DNA of 47,431 bases from contig JAJRQY010000146.1 of the NCBI GenBank assembly GCA_024280015.1, positions 1 to 47,431 on the forward strand, read 5' to 3'. Positions 27,208-35,508 of this stretch are shown piece by piece. Made by a program: the position numbers and the translations under genes. Numbering within the stretch: the stretch's first letter is position 1; the number at the start of each line of letters is the position of its first letter. The notes under the pieces are model-generated. The model saw only the letters and a list, made by a program, of their open reading frames with translations. It had not been told where the DNA came from and searched no databases. This DNA comes from Actinomycetes bacterium. Its GTDB lineage: Bacteria; Actinomycetota; Acidimicrobiia; Acidimicrobiales; SZUA-35.

Positions 27208-28998
27208 CTACCAGTATTCTTCGTAATGCACATTTCCGGGTTGCTTGCGGCGATCCAGGGTGAAGCCCCGCTCAGTCAAGAGCTGCACGACACCAACCAC
27301 CTCAGGGAACTCTTCCTCTCCCGCTTCATTCTTCTCGGGCAGGCCGATCATGGACGGGTTCCCGCATAAGAAGACATTGGTCCGATCCGGGTCGAGGGTG
27401 ATGCCAAAACGATTCTCAAAAACCTCGTTGCGAACAACATCCTGCATGTACTGCTTGGCAATGTCGTCTTCTCGGGTCGGCAACGGCAGGTAGTGATAAT
27501 TCTGATAGCGGCGCTCTAGGGTTCGATGTTGTTCGGCGTAACCAAGGTCAGCCCATTTGCGAACCGAAACCGCTGACACAATCGGACCGCTGTGGCCCTT
27601 TCGTAGCAACTCAACCACCATGGCATTCTGTGGCGCTTCGCCCGTGCCGGTCGAGAAGAAGACAACCGTCGATTCCGGATCAATGACGGAGTCCAAGGTG
27701 TATCGGCCGGCAACCTTTGGGCCCAAGTAGATGCGGTCTCCGGGGCGCTTGAGAGCAAGCCGAGGAGTGAGCGCTGGCACATTGTCCGGTGTCGGAGGAA
27801 CCAGAACGATATAGAACTCCAGCTCGTCCGACGATGATTCATCCGTCAGGTAGCCGTATTCATCAAACATGCGGCTGGAAATCGAATACGAACGGCGAAT
27901 CAGCTTCTCCCAGCGGTCATCAAGACTGGCATCCTCGGCATCATCAATCCGATCTTCCCAGAATCCCAATCCGAGCGAGGCGTATTGCCCCGGTTGGTGG
28001 TTGGTCTCGCCATGGTCGGGACGGACGCGCAAGACCCAAAGGTCAGAATGCGTCGGTTCGAAATGGGTGATGGTGGCGTTGTAGTACTCATCCCGTAACT
28101 CGGAAATGGCCGCGGTATTGCGCCGTCGCTGCTGCACCACTGACGTGCGATGCTCCAGGTCGACGTCGGGGAAACATGCCTGGGCAATCTTGGTTCCGAT
28201 ACACCAACCGGGAGCAGTCGGGATGGGAATTGGCGCTCCCCCCGAAGCCGGGACCAGCTCAGTCAGCGACTCATCTGGTTCACCCAAGAACCAGACCTGG
28301 CCCGTAGCCAGGGCCTCTTCACTCAAGCCGACGTCTTGTGGTGTCAAGGTTTGGCGAGATGACGAGAACACAACATAGTCAAACTGCAGGTCAGGTGTTC
28401 GGCGATCGTCGAAGAACGCCATTGGAAACCCCTTCACCTCACCAATCTGGTCGGGAACAGACCGATACAACAAGGTCGCCCGACGTTCTCGTTCCAAACG
28501 CCGCAACGCATTGTCTGCCGCTGGAGCCAATCGTCCGACATCCATGCCTCCCGCGGCCAACACCACACTGGCACCAGCATTGGCCAGAGTCGCCGCCAGC
28601 TCGATTGCGTGGTCGGTATAGCCAACGACCAGGACGTCTTGCTCCTCAACATGCTCGGGGATGGTGTCGATATGGACCCGTTCGCTTGACGCGACCGAGA
28701 TCGGCGGAGACCAGTCTGGCATGGCCAAACGATCGGCAATCAGACAAGCCTTGGTCCGGTATGCCATGCGATTGGTGTTAACCACCAGGTCGTTGTCCAA
28801 CCGCTCAATCGAGGTGACGGACTCGCCGTAGCCGACATCCAGAAGGTTGTCGCCGACCAGTTCGGGGAAGGCAACACAATTGGACGACTCAATGATCCGA
28901 ATCAGCCCCAATCCTGAACGAAGGGACGAAACGGCAACCGAAAGGCCCCCGGCTGTTCCTCCAACGATGACTAGGTCATAGGCGTTCGATGCGCTCAT
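27208..28998 (-). CDS. Two-flavoprotein fusion: thioredoxin-reductase-like domain plus ferredoxin-NADP+ reductase domain
   Basis: A 596-residue protein from the ATG at 28998 (GGAG about 8 bases upstream; a GTG at 29007 touches that site). Residues 1-300 are a pyridine nucleotide-disulfide type fold: FAD loop DLVIVGGTAGGLSVAV, then a second Rossmann segment VLVVGYTDHAIELAATLANA whose Gly pattern is degenerate (usual form GGGxSAxE). No redox CxxC is visible. Residues 310-596 are an FNR domain: RRSYSIS (FAD), STGTGEAPQNAMV (NADP binding), VFLCGNPSMIG, and an aromatic end EEYW as in bacterial FNRs. It should move electrons between NADPH and a ferredoxin or flavodoxin; the first half may be regulatory or bind a second flavin. 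It converges with the nar operon. Confidence 0.82.
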   Translation of the reverse strand: MSASNAYDLVIVGGTAGGLSVAVSSLRSGLGLIRIIESSNCVAFPELVGDNLLDVGYGESVTSIERLDNDLVVNTNRMAYRTKACLIADRLAMPDWSPPISVASSERVHIDTIPEHVEEQDVLVVGYTDHAIELAATLANAGASVVLAAGGMDVGRLAPAADNALRRLERERRATLLYRSVPDQIGEVKGFPMAFFDDRRTPDLQFDYVVFSSSRQTLTPQDVGLSEEALATGQVWFLGEPDESLTELVPASGGAPIPIPTAPGWCIGTKIAQACFPDVDLEHRTSVVQQRRRNTAAISELRDEYYNATITHFEPTHSDLWVLRVRPDHGETNHQPGQYASLGLGFWEDRIDDAEDASLDDRWEKLIRRSYSISSRMFDEYGYLTDESSSDELEFYIVLVPPTPDNVPALTPRLALKRPGDRIYLGPKVAGRYTLDSVIDPESTVVFFSTGTGEAPQNAMVVELLRKGHSGPIVSAVSVRKWADLGYAEQHRTLERRYQNYHYLPLPTREDDIAKQYMQDVVRNEVFENRFGITLDPDRTNVFLCGNPSMIGLPEKNEAGEEEFPEVVGVVQLLTERGFTLDRRKQPGNVHYEEYW

Positions 28999-29145
28999 GG
29001 GCCTCACTCCTTCTCTTGTCGGTCATGCCTTCACTGCCGCCAATCAGCCACTAACCATCATGTTGAAAAATCGCTGTTGGGAACCGTACCAGTCAGATGT
29101 GGCACACTGATAGGAACCAGAAGTAACACTTGAGGGAGACTCTTC

Positions 29146-29577
29146 ATGCTCGTCAGTGACATCTTGTCCAAAAAGGGGACCGTGGTCCTCACGATTACCT
29201 GTGATGAGACGGTTGGCAATGCTGCCGCCATCCTGGCAGAGAAGAAGTACGGCGTTCTGGTGATCTCATCCAACGGGTCGGCCATCGAGGGCATCATCTC
29301 TGAACGCGACATCGTTCGAGGCTTAGCCGAGCGCGGCGGTGAACTTCTCGGCGATCCAGTCTCCACCGTCATGACCAGCGAGGTGTATACCTGCGAGTCC
29401 GGTGACACGGTCGAGTCGTTAATGAGCCGCATGACTGACAAGCGGATCCGGCATCTGCCAGTATCCACCGGTGGGGTGCTTAGCGGCCTCATCAGTATTG
29501 GCGACGTGGTGAAAGCCCGAGTCTCCGAACTCGAAGAAGAAGCCCGGCATCTGGGCAACTACATCCAGGGGTACTGA
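29146..29577 (+). CDS. CBS-domain pair protein
   Basis: A 143-residue soluble protein made of two CBS domains and almost nothing else. The first spans about residues 1-60 (DILSKKGTVVLTI, then GIISERDIVRGLAE); the second about 70-130 (VSTVMTSEVYTC, then GLISIGDVVKARV). The C-terminal EEEARHLGNYIQGY is typical of stand-alone CBS proteins found widely in Actinobacteria and Proteobacteria. Such domains bind adenine nucleotides and act as sensors; the partner is unknown. GAGGGAG lies 7 bases before the ATG. It diverges from the flavoprotein fusion across about 150 bases. Confidence 0.88.
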   Translation: MLVSDILSKKGTVVLTITCDETVGNAAAILAEKKYGVLVISSNGSAIEGIISERDIVRGLAERGGELLGDPVSTVMTSEVYTCESGDTVESLMSRMTDKRIRHLPVSTGGVLSGLISIGDVVKARVSELEEEARHLGNYIQGY

Positions 29578-29590
29578 ACAGCTTTCTTGC

Positions 29591-29638
29591 TTCTGGCACC
29601 GGTAGAGCACGCTGGTGCGTGCTCTACCGGTGCCAGAA
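29591..29638. terminator. Perfect 21-bp hairpin between convergent genes
   Basis: Two 21-base arms (29591-29611 and 29618-29638) are exact complements around a 6-base loop. The structure starts 13 bases after the CBS gene stop and ends 6 bases before the stop of the convergent Mo hydroxylase gene. It has no T-run of note on either side, so it may act as a bidirectional terminator or as an RNA-stability element. Confidence 0.6.
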
Positions 29639-29644
29639 CGTTAA

Positions 29645-32311
29645 TCACTCTGGGGCAATGTCGTTCTTCAGGGGGAGGATCGTTCGCCAACGGCCATCGA
29701 CGGCCCGTAGCGCCCCAGCAACCGCTGGCGCGGTCGGAACCAGGCCGATCTCGCCGACCCCCTTGATGCCATAGGGCGAATCTGGCTGGGGGGCCTCCAC
29801 CAGGATGACCTCGATTTTCGGAACATCCTTAGCCCGAATGATGTCCAACGAACGCAAGGTCATGTTGGTTGGGAAGGCAGTATCGGGGTCGGTCGGGAAC
29901 TCCTCGCTCAGGGCATAGCCCAATCCCATATGGACGGCTCCTTCCACCTGACCTTCACAAAGAAGCGGGTTTACGGCCTTGCCAACATCGTGCACGGCCA
30001 CGACCCGCTCGATGGTGCCCTTGTCACGGTTGGCGATCATCATCTGGGAGGCATAGCTGAAGGTGGAATGGATCAGCGGCGTCTCCACGTCTGGATCCCC
30101 AAGCTTGGTTGTCCAATCGACCCGGTACTCCCCAACATAGTCGACGCCAATCTCACAACCGCCTGCCATTGCCAGTTCGGCGGCTGCTTTCACCGATCCG
30201 GCGCCCATCAAGGTGCCTCGGCTGCCCGTGGTTTGGCCAAGACCAAGTTCACGTCGGGTGTCGACCAAGACCGTGATCCGGTTGGGATCTATCGCAAGTT
30301 CCTGAGCGGCAACCTGTAAGGCCACCGTGTGAACACCCTGGCCCATTTCAGTCCAGCCGTGCCAAACACTGACCGTGCCGTCTTCTTCAAAGCGGATACA
30401 GGCCTTGCTGATTTCCTTGAAACCATTGCCAAGACCGGAGTTCTTGAGGCCAAGGGCTAAGCCGACGGCTTCGCCTGCCTCGACTGCAGCGTCGTAGTGA
30501 GGTTTGATCTGATCCAGGCAAGCCTCAGCTCCGAGACAGCCATCGTCCATGATCTGCCCGGGGCCCCACACATCGCCGGGATGGACAACATTGCGCTTGC
30601 GAATGTCCCAGCCAGAAATGCCGACCTTCTCGGCCAGCCGGTCCAAACAACCTTCGGTAGCAAACTGGGCCTGGTTGGCACCAAAACCGCGGAATGCTCC
30701 ACAAACGGGGTTGTTGGTTCTGACTGCAACCGCTTCGACTTCTACCGCGTCCCAACGATAGGGGCCCGACGCGTGCCCGGCTGCTCGTTCCAGGACCTTC
30801 ATGCCGACGCTGGCGTAGGGGCCCGAGTCACCAATTGCGTGGAAACGCAAGCCAGTCAGATTGCCCTCAGCATCACACCCAGCCCAGACTTCCATCTCGA
30901 TCGGATGGCGCTTGGCGTGCATCCGGAAGCTCTCTTCTCGGGAGAGTGTGCACTTGACGGGCTGACCCGTCATCCAAGCTGCCAACGATGTGTGGGCCTG
31001 GTTAGACATGTCCTCCTTGCCTCCAAACGCCCCCCCGTTAGAGACCAATTCCACCACGATTTGGTCGTGCTCGATGGCGAGGACTGCGGCTATCTGATTG
31101 CGGTCATCCCAGACGCCCTGGCCGCCGGAGTAGACATGCAGGCTCCGGTTGGTCGAGCCAAGCTCTCCCGATGGGATAGCTAAGGTCGATTCGGGCTCCA
31201 AGAAGGCATGTTCGATGCGTTGGGTATGAAACGTTTCGTGCACAACATGAGCGCTGGAGGCCAGGGCCTCGCTGACATCGCCCCGTGTAAATTCCGTCAA
31301 CGAAAGAGTGTTTCCGTCCAGGCCCCACACCGCGTCCTCATCCGAGGCCAAAGCCACCTTGGGGTCGGTAAAGGGCACCAGAACGTCGTAGTCGACCTTG
31401 ACGAGTTCGACCGCTGCCCGGGAGTTGATACGACTGTCGGCAACAACAATGGCCAGAACATCGCCGGCATAGGACGTGCGCCCGCCGACGGGAATCATGA
31501 CCGGCCAGTCGGTATGGATGATGCCGACCTTCAGATCTCCGGGGATGTCGGCTGCGGTGTAGACGGCGACGACTCCCGCTGCGGCTTGAGCCGCCGAGGT
31601 GTCGATCGAGGTGATGTCGGCGCGTGCGTGATCGGTCAGATACAGCGAGGCATGGAGCATCCCGTCAAGGCTCTGGCCCTGATGAGAACGAATGTCATCC
31701 ACATAATCGCGATCGCCGAGCGCAAGCTCCGACGCTTCGTATTTGACACCGCGTCCACCAACGGTTCCGGCTCGTGCCAGCTCGAGGCGAACACGTTCGA
31801 CCGACACTTCTGAATCGCTCTGCTTGGCAACTGTCTCGATCGCTTCCAACACCTTGACGTAGCCGGTACAACGACAAAGGTTGCCACCGAGGTGACGAGA
31901 CATGGCGTCAGCGGTTAGGGCCGAACCCTTCTTGTCAACTTGGGACTTGGCCCGCATGACGATGCCGGGGATACAGAAGCCACACTGCAGGCCTCCACAA
32001 GCGGAGAACGCGTCGGCGTACGTTTGGCGTTCGGGCTCCTCGACCCCTTCCAGGGTCAAGACCTCACGGTCGGCCACCTTCTCCAACGAGATCTGGCACG
32101 AAACCTGTGCTTTGCCATCCAGGTGAACCGTGCAGCAGCCACACTGTCCGGTCGGAGAGCAGCCATCCTTGACCGATGTCACATGCAGTTCTTCACGCAA
32201 GGCAGCCAGAAGGTGAGGATGGTTGGCAGCGACAGTCACAGGTTGCCCGTTCAGGGTAAATCCCACCCGTTCGCCTGCTGAAATTCCAGTCTCACTAGCA
32301 AGGTCAGCCAT
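29645..32311 (-). CDS. Fused molybdenum hydroxylase, xanthine dehydrogenase family (selenium-dependent type suspected)
   Basis: An 888-residue protein joining a 2[2Fe-2S] subunit to a Mo-binding subunit with no FAD domain. Residues 15-165: plant-type ferredoxin Cys (DGCSPTGQCGCCTVH) and helical [2Fe-2S] (CGGLQCGFCIPG, GNLCRCTGY). The Mo part starts near residue 200 (LGDRDYVDDI) and contains GAFRGFGANQAQFATE, EMGQGVHTVALQ and the catalytic Glu in GIKGVGEIGL. This fused, FAD-less architecture is that of the family called selenium-dependent molybdenum hydroxylase/xanthine dehydrogenase, where selenium is a labile Mo ligand, not selenocysteine. Substrate is not provable; purines fit the neighbours. 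The start overlaps the end of the upstream amidase gene by 8 bases. Confidence 0.82.
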   Translation of the reverse strand: MADLASETGISAGERVGFTLNGQPVTVAANHPHLLAALREELHVTSVKDGCSPTGQCGCCTVHLDGKAQVSCQISLEKVADREVLTLEGVEEPERQTYADAFSACGGLQCGFCIPGIVMRAKSQVDKKGSALTADAMSRHLGGNLCRCTGYVKVLEAIETVAKQSDSEVSVERVRLELARAGTVGGRGVKYEASELALGDRDYVDDIRSHQGQSLDGMLHASLYLTDHARADITSIDTSAAQAAAGVVAVYTAADIPGDLKVGIIHTDWPVMIPVGGRTSYAGDVLAIVVADSRINSRAAVELVKVDYDVLVPFTDPKVALASDEDAVWGLDGNTLSLTEFTRGDVSEALASSAHVVHETFHTQRIEHAFLEPESTLAIPSGELGSTNRSLHVYSGGQGVWDDRNQIAAVLAIEHDQIVVELVSNGGAFGGKEDMSNQAHTSLAAWMTGQPVKCTLSREESFRMHAKRHPIEMEVWAGCDAEGNLTGLRFHAIGDSGPYASVGMKVLERAAGHASGPYRWDAVEVEAVAVRTNNPVCGAFRGFGANQAQFATEGCLDRLAEKVGISGWDIRKRNVVHPGDVWGPGQIMDDGCLGAEACLDQIKPHYDAAVEAGEAVGLALGLKNSGLGNGFKEISKACIRFEEDGTVSVWHGWTEMGQGVHTVALQVAAQELAIDPNRITVLVDTRRELGLGQTTGSRGTLMGAGSVKAAAELAMAGGCEIGVDYVGEYRVDWTTKLGDPDVETPLIHSTFSYASQMMIANRDKGTIERVVAVHDVGKAVNPLLCEGQVEGAVHMGLGYALSEEFPTDPDTAFPTNMTLRSLDIIRAKDVPKIEVILVEAPQPDSPYGIKGVGEIGLVPTAPAVAGALRAVDGRWRTILPLKNDIAPE

Positions 32312-33245
32312 ACTGGGGCCCTTCAGGTTGCACAGCGCCGCGCTGCTCGGTGATTCGGCCGTACAGTTCCGGCCGGCGATAAAGGTCGAAGTCGAACAAG
32401 GTGTCCTTGTACCGGGCGCACCAGTCCAGGTCGCAGTTGGCGACGATCAGTTCATCATCAGTGGTCAGTGCCTGGGCCACGATCTGTCCAGATGGAGCAA
32501 TGATGCAGCTCTGTCCAAGCCCGATCACGCCTTCTTCCACCCCACCCTTGGCCACCCCAACCACCCAGGTGCCGTTCTGATACGCACCGGACTGTAGGAC
32601 GAGGGAATTGTGGAAGCCTTGCAAAATGTCCTGACTCGGGTCGGGCACATAGTGAATGGGCGTGTTGTAGCCGCAGAGGATCATTTCGACTGACTGCAAG
32701 CCCATGACCCGATAGGACTCGGGCCAGCGACGATCATTGCAGATCATCATTCCCACGTTTCCACCAAAGGCTTTCCACACGCCAAAACCCTCGTCACCTG
32801 GTTCGAAGTAGTAGCGCTCAGCATGTTGGAATGGACGATCTGGTTGATGCTCTTGGTGGCCGGGAATATGACACTTTCGGTAGGTAGCGACGATGGTTCC
32901 GTCCCGTTCGACCAGGGTCTGTACGTTCCAGCGGTGACCGTCGTCGTCAAGCAAGGCGTAGCCAAGGCAGAACCCAATGCCCAACCGCTTCGCCTCATCA
33001 AAGAGAGGCTGGGTGGCCTCATTGGGCATTGAGCGCTCGTAGTAATGATCGGCTTCGCTGATGTCTTCGACAAACCAGCGAGGGAAGAATGTTGTCAAGG
33101 CGAGTTCGGGAAAAACAACAATGTCACACCCCCGCTCAGCCCCCTGGGCCAACAAGGCCAGGAGTCGTTGCACAACTTCTTCTCGTGTGTGCTCCTTCTG
33201 GATTGGCCCGAGTTGGGCGGCACCCACAGTAAGCATCCTGGTCAT
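32304..33245 (-). CDS. Carbon-nitrogen hydrolase, N-carbamoyl-D-amino acid amidohydrolase-like
   Basis: A 313-residue nitrilase-superfamily enzyme. The Glu-Lys-Cys triad is visible: Glu in VVFPELAL, Lys in TYRKCHIPG and Cys in MMICNDRRWPE. That last block, with MGLQ..EMILCGYNTP and LQSGAYQNGTWVVG, closely follows the D-carbamoylase family (about 304 residues), which removes the carbamoyl group from N-carbamoyl-D-amino acids made from hydantoins. It overlaps the M20 hydrolase gene (ATGA) upstream and the Mo hydroxylase gene downstream. In this operon it may act on a ureide produced in purine, pyrimidine or hydantoin breakdown; the exact substrate is inferred. Confidence 0.85.
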   Translation of the reverse strand: MTRMLTVGAAQLGPIQKEHTREEVVQRLLALLAQGAERGCDIVVFPELALTTFFPRWFVEDISEADHYYERSMPNEATQPLFDEAKRLGIGFCLGYALLDDDGHRWNVQTLVERDGTIVATYRKCHIPGHQEHQPDRPFQHAERYYFEPGDEGFGVWKAFGGNVGMMICNDRRWPESYRVMGLQSVEMILCGYNTPIHYVPDPSQDILQGFHNSLVLQSGAYQNGTWVVGVAKGGVEEGVIGLGQSCIIAPSGQIVAQALTTDDELIVANCDLDWCARYKDTLFDFDLYRRPELYGRITEQRGAVQPEGPQYG

Positions 33246-34573
33246 GAAGATTCCTTGCCTGATTGATTCAGTTCCGGCGGTGTTGTGTCTGTGTCTGTGT
33301 CTGCCTGGTCGGCCAGACTCAGAACTACTTGGAGCAAGACGTTGGCACCATTCTCGTTGTCTGCTGGCTTGGTGAACTCCGCAATATTGTGACTGATGCC
33401 GTTCACGCTTGGCACAAAAACCATCGCTGCGGGGGCAACCCGAGAAAGCATCTGAGCATCATGTCCAGCGCCCGAGGGCATACGCCGAGTTGAAAGACCA
33501 AGCGCCTTGGCTTGATGCTCAACGGAGTCAACGAGCTGTTCGTTGAACTCAACAGGTTCGAAGCGAGCCAGCGAAACTGCCTCGATCGTCACCCCTTCAG
33601 ACTCGGCAATTTCTTGACAGAACTCGGTCAAGCGAGCCTCCGCCTTCTGGAGGATCTGCTCATCGGTGTTGCGAAGGTCAACGGTGATAGTTGCCGATGC
33701 TGGCACCACATTGATCAGGTTGGGGTGAAGGTCGATAGCGCCAACGGTTCCAACCTGAGGCTCACCAAGCTCCTCAGCCAGTCGACGGACAAAGACCGCG
33801 ATCGCTGCGGCTACGTAACCTGGGTCACGGCGAAGGGTCATGGGAGTCGTGCCCGCATGAGCAGATTGGCCGGTAATGGTGAGCTGTTGCCACGAAATCC
33901 CTTGCACTCCAGTAACAACGCCGATGTCGATAGCTTCTCGTTCCAGAACAGGCCCTTGCTCAATATGCAGTTCGACAAAGGCATGTGGCGCACGACCAGG
34001 ACATGGCGTGGACCCGTGGTAGCCAATTCGCTCTAACTCATCACCGAGTCTCGCTCCGTCAATGGCGACAATGTCATGGGCTTCTTCGGCACTCATTGCT
34101 CCGACATAGACCAGTGAGCCCAGCATGTCTGGCGCAAAACGGGCACCTTCTTCATCGGTGAAAAAGGCAACGGTTAGTGGCCGACGAGGAACAAAACCAG
34201 ACTTCTTCACCGTTTCGATGACTTCAAGCCCAGTCAGGACGCCGAGGTTTCCGTCATAGATCCCACCGGTTTGCACCGTGTCGATGTGGGACCCCATCAT
34301 GACCGGATCCAAGTCTTCACGTCCTGGCAAGGTCGCGGTCACATTGCCAATAGCGTCGATTCGAATATCGAGGTCAAGTTCGGCCATCCAAGCCACAACC
34401 AGGTTGCGGCCCTCCTTGTCCTCATCGGTCAAGGCGAGGCGGGCACAGCCTCCGCCTTCCAAGCCCCCTATCTCCCCCAGCTCAACCAGTCGGCGAGTAA
34501 GCCGGTCACCGTCAATTCGAAGGCGATGCGGACTGAACGAATCATCGAAATTGGGGGCAGTGAGCTTGCTCAT
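33242..34573 (-). CDS. M20-family N-carbamoyl-L-amino acid hydrolase / allantoate amidohydrolase
   Basis: A 443-residue Zn peptidase-fold amidohydrolase. Metal ligands: MMGSHIDTVQTGGIYDG (His, Asp), FTDEEGARF (Glu-Glu), ELHIEQGPVLE (His) and SGAGHDAQML (late His). The lid domain between has the ITGQSAHAGTTPM motif typical of the allantoate amidohydrolase/N-carbamoyl-L-amino acid hydrolase/beta-ureidopropionase group. First gene of a three-gene, overlapping minus-strand operon. The C-terminus ends in an Asp-Thr repeat encoded by a short (GTGTCT)n run near 33281-33303, a possible slippage site. Choice between L-carbamoylase and allantoate amidohydrolase is open. Confidence 0.85.
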   Translation of the reverse strand: MSKLTAPNFDDSFSPHRLRIDGDRLTRRLVELGEIGGLEGGGCARLALTDEDKEGRNLVVAWMAELDLDIRIDAIGNVTATLPGREDLDPVMMGSHIDTVQTGGIYDGNLGVLTGLEVIETVKKSGFVPRRPLTVAFFTDEEGARFAPDMLGSLVYVGAMSAEEAHDIVAIDGARLGDELERIGYHGSTPCPGRAPHAFVELHIEQGPVLEREAIDIGVVTGVQGISWQQLTITGQSAHAGTTPMTLRRDPGYVAAAIAVFVRRLAEELGEPQVGTVGAIDLHPNLINVVPASATITVDLRNTDEQILQKAEARLTEFCQEIAESEGVTIEAVSLARFEPVEFNEQLVDSVEHQAKALGLSTRRMPSGAGHDAQMLSRVAPAAMVFVPSVNGISHNIAEFTKPADNENGANVLLQVVLSLADQADTDTDTTPPELNQSGKESS

Positions 34574-34650
34574 CAGCCATCAGTCTGTCCAGCAATTCAA
34601 CGAATTGTCAAGCTTAGATTGGGCCGAAGAATAGCCAATCTCGCTACCTC

Positions 34651-34674
34651 ATCTGAACAACCATCTGAACAACC
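34651..34674 (+). repeat. 12-bp tandem repeat, two perfect units plus a diverged third
   Basis: ATCTGAACAACC occurs twice in a row, and a similar GTCTGAACAAG follows about 12 bases later (34685-34695). The repeats lie in the divergent spacer upstream of the cytochrome b561 gene. They could bind a regulator or be a slippage product. Confidence 0.5.
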
Positions 34675-34743
34675 GGACAAGATCGTCTGAACAAGTCGAG
34701 AACATCCCCCCAACAGCCACAAAATCCAGACTAGAACTACCGC

Positions 34744-35508
34744 ATGTCACAGTCATCGACGACAGCACAGCGAACGCAGGCAACTCCACCAGCAGGCCGC
34801 GCTGCTATTGAGAAACACCCGGGTCCGAATCGGTGGATGCATTGGATCAACTTCCCCCTGCTAACCATCATGATCTGGAGTGGCCTTCGCATCTACTGGG
34901 CTGATCGAGCCGATCCATTTGGTGTCGGCATCGGTTTCATTGGCTGGCATTGGTTTGACCTCTTCCCCGATTCGGTCAATGAGAAATTGGGGCTCAACCA
35001 GACCTTGGCCCGAGGTATGGCGTTCCATTTCACCGTGGCCTGGTTGTTCACCCTCAATGGTGTTGCCTACGGTCTCTACCTGTGGCGAAGCGGCGGCTGG
35101 CGCCACCTCTTGCCCGAGAAAGAATCGCTTGGTGACGCCGCGAAAGTAGTCGCCAATGACCTACACCTGTCGACGGCTCCACTCCCCCCGCAAGGTCGCT
35201 ACAACGGGGCTCAACGATGGAGCTACACGCTCATCTTGGTTCTCGGTGCGGTTGCTGTCCTTACGGGCTTGTCCATCTACAAGCCGACCCAGCTCAGCTT
35301 TCTCACTGCCCTATTCGGCGGATATGAGATGGCTCGAAGTATTCATTTCTTTGTCACCTTGAGTTTCGTTGCCTTCTTCATCGTCCACATCTTCCAGGTG
35401 GCAATGGCCGGATTCGGAAACTTCTGGTCAATGATTTCCGGATACGAGCTCGAGTCAGAGAAGCCCGTCGGCGACTCCCAAACTGTGAGTGAGGCCGTCA
35501 GTGCCTAA
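34744..35508 (+). CDS. Cytochrome b561-type membrane subunit
   Basis: A 254-residue protein with four transmembrane helices of the bacterial diheme cytochrome b561/formate dehydrogenase gamma type. Candidate heme His: RWMHWINFPLL in helix 1, GMAFHFTVAWLF in helix 2, and SIHFFVTLSF and FFIVHIFQVA in the last helix. It overlaps the next gene (a sulfite-oxidase-fold molybdoenzyme) by about 20 bases, so the pair should form a membrane complex: the b561 exchanges electrons with quinone and the molybdoenzyme sits outside. The relation resembles YedZ with YedY, but this b561 is of a different family. The substrate is unknown. Confidence 0.87.
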   Translation: MSQSSTTAQRTQATPPAGRAAIEKHPGPNRWMHWINFPLLTIMIWSGLRIYWADRADPFGVGIGFIGWHWFDLFPDSVNEKLGLNQTLARGMAFHFTVAWLFTLNGVAYGLYLWRSGGWRHLLPEKESLGDAAKVVANDLHLSTAPLPPQGRYNGAQRWSYTLILVLGAVAVLTGLSIYKPTQLSFLTALFGGYEMARSIHFFVTLSFVAFFIVHIFQVAMAGFGNFWSMISGYELESEKPVGDSQTVSEAVSA

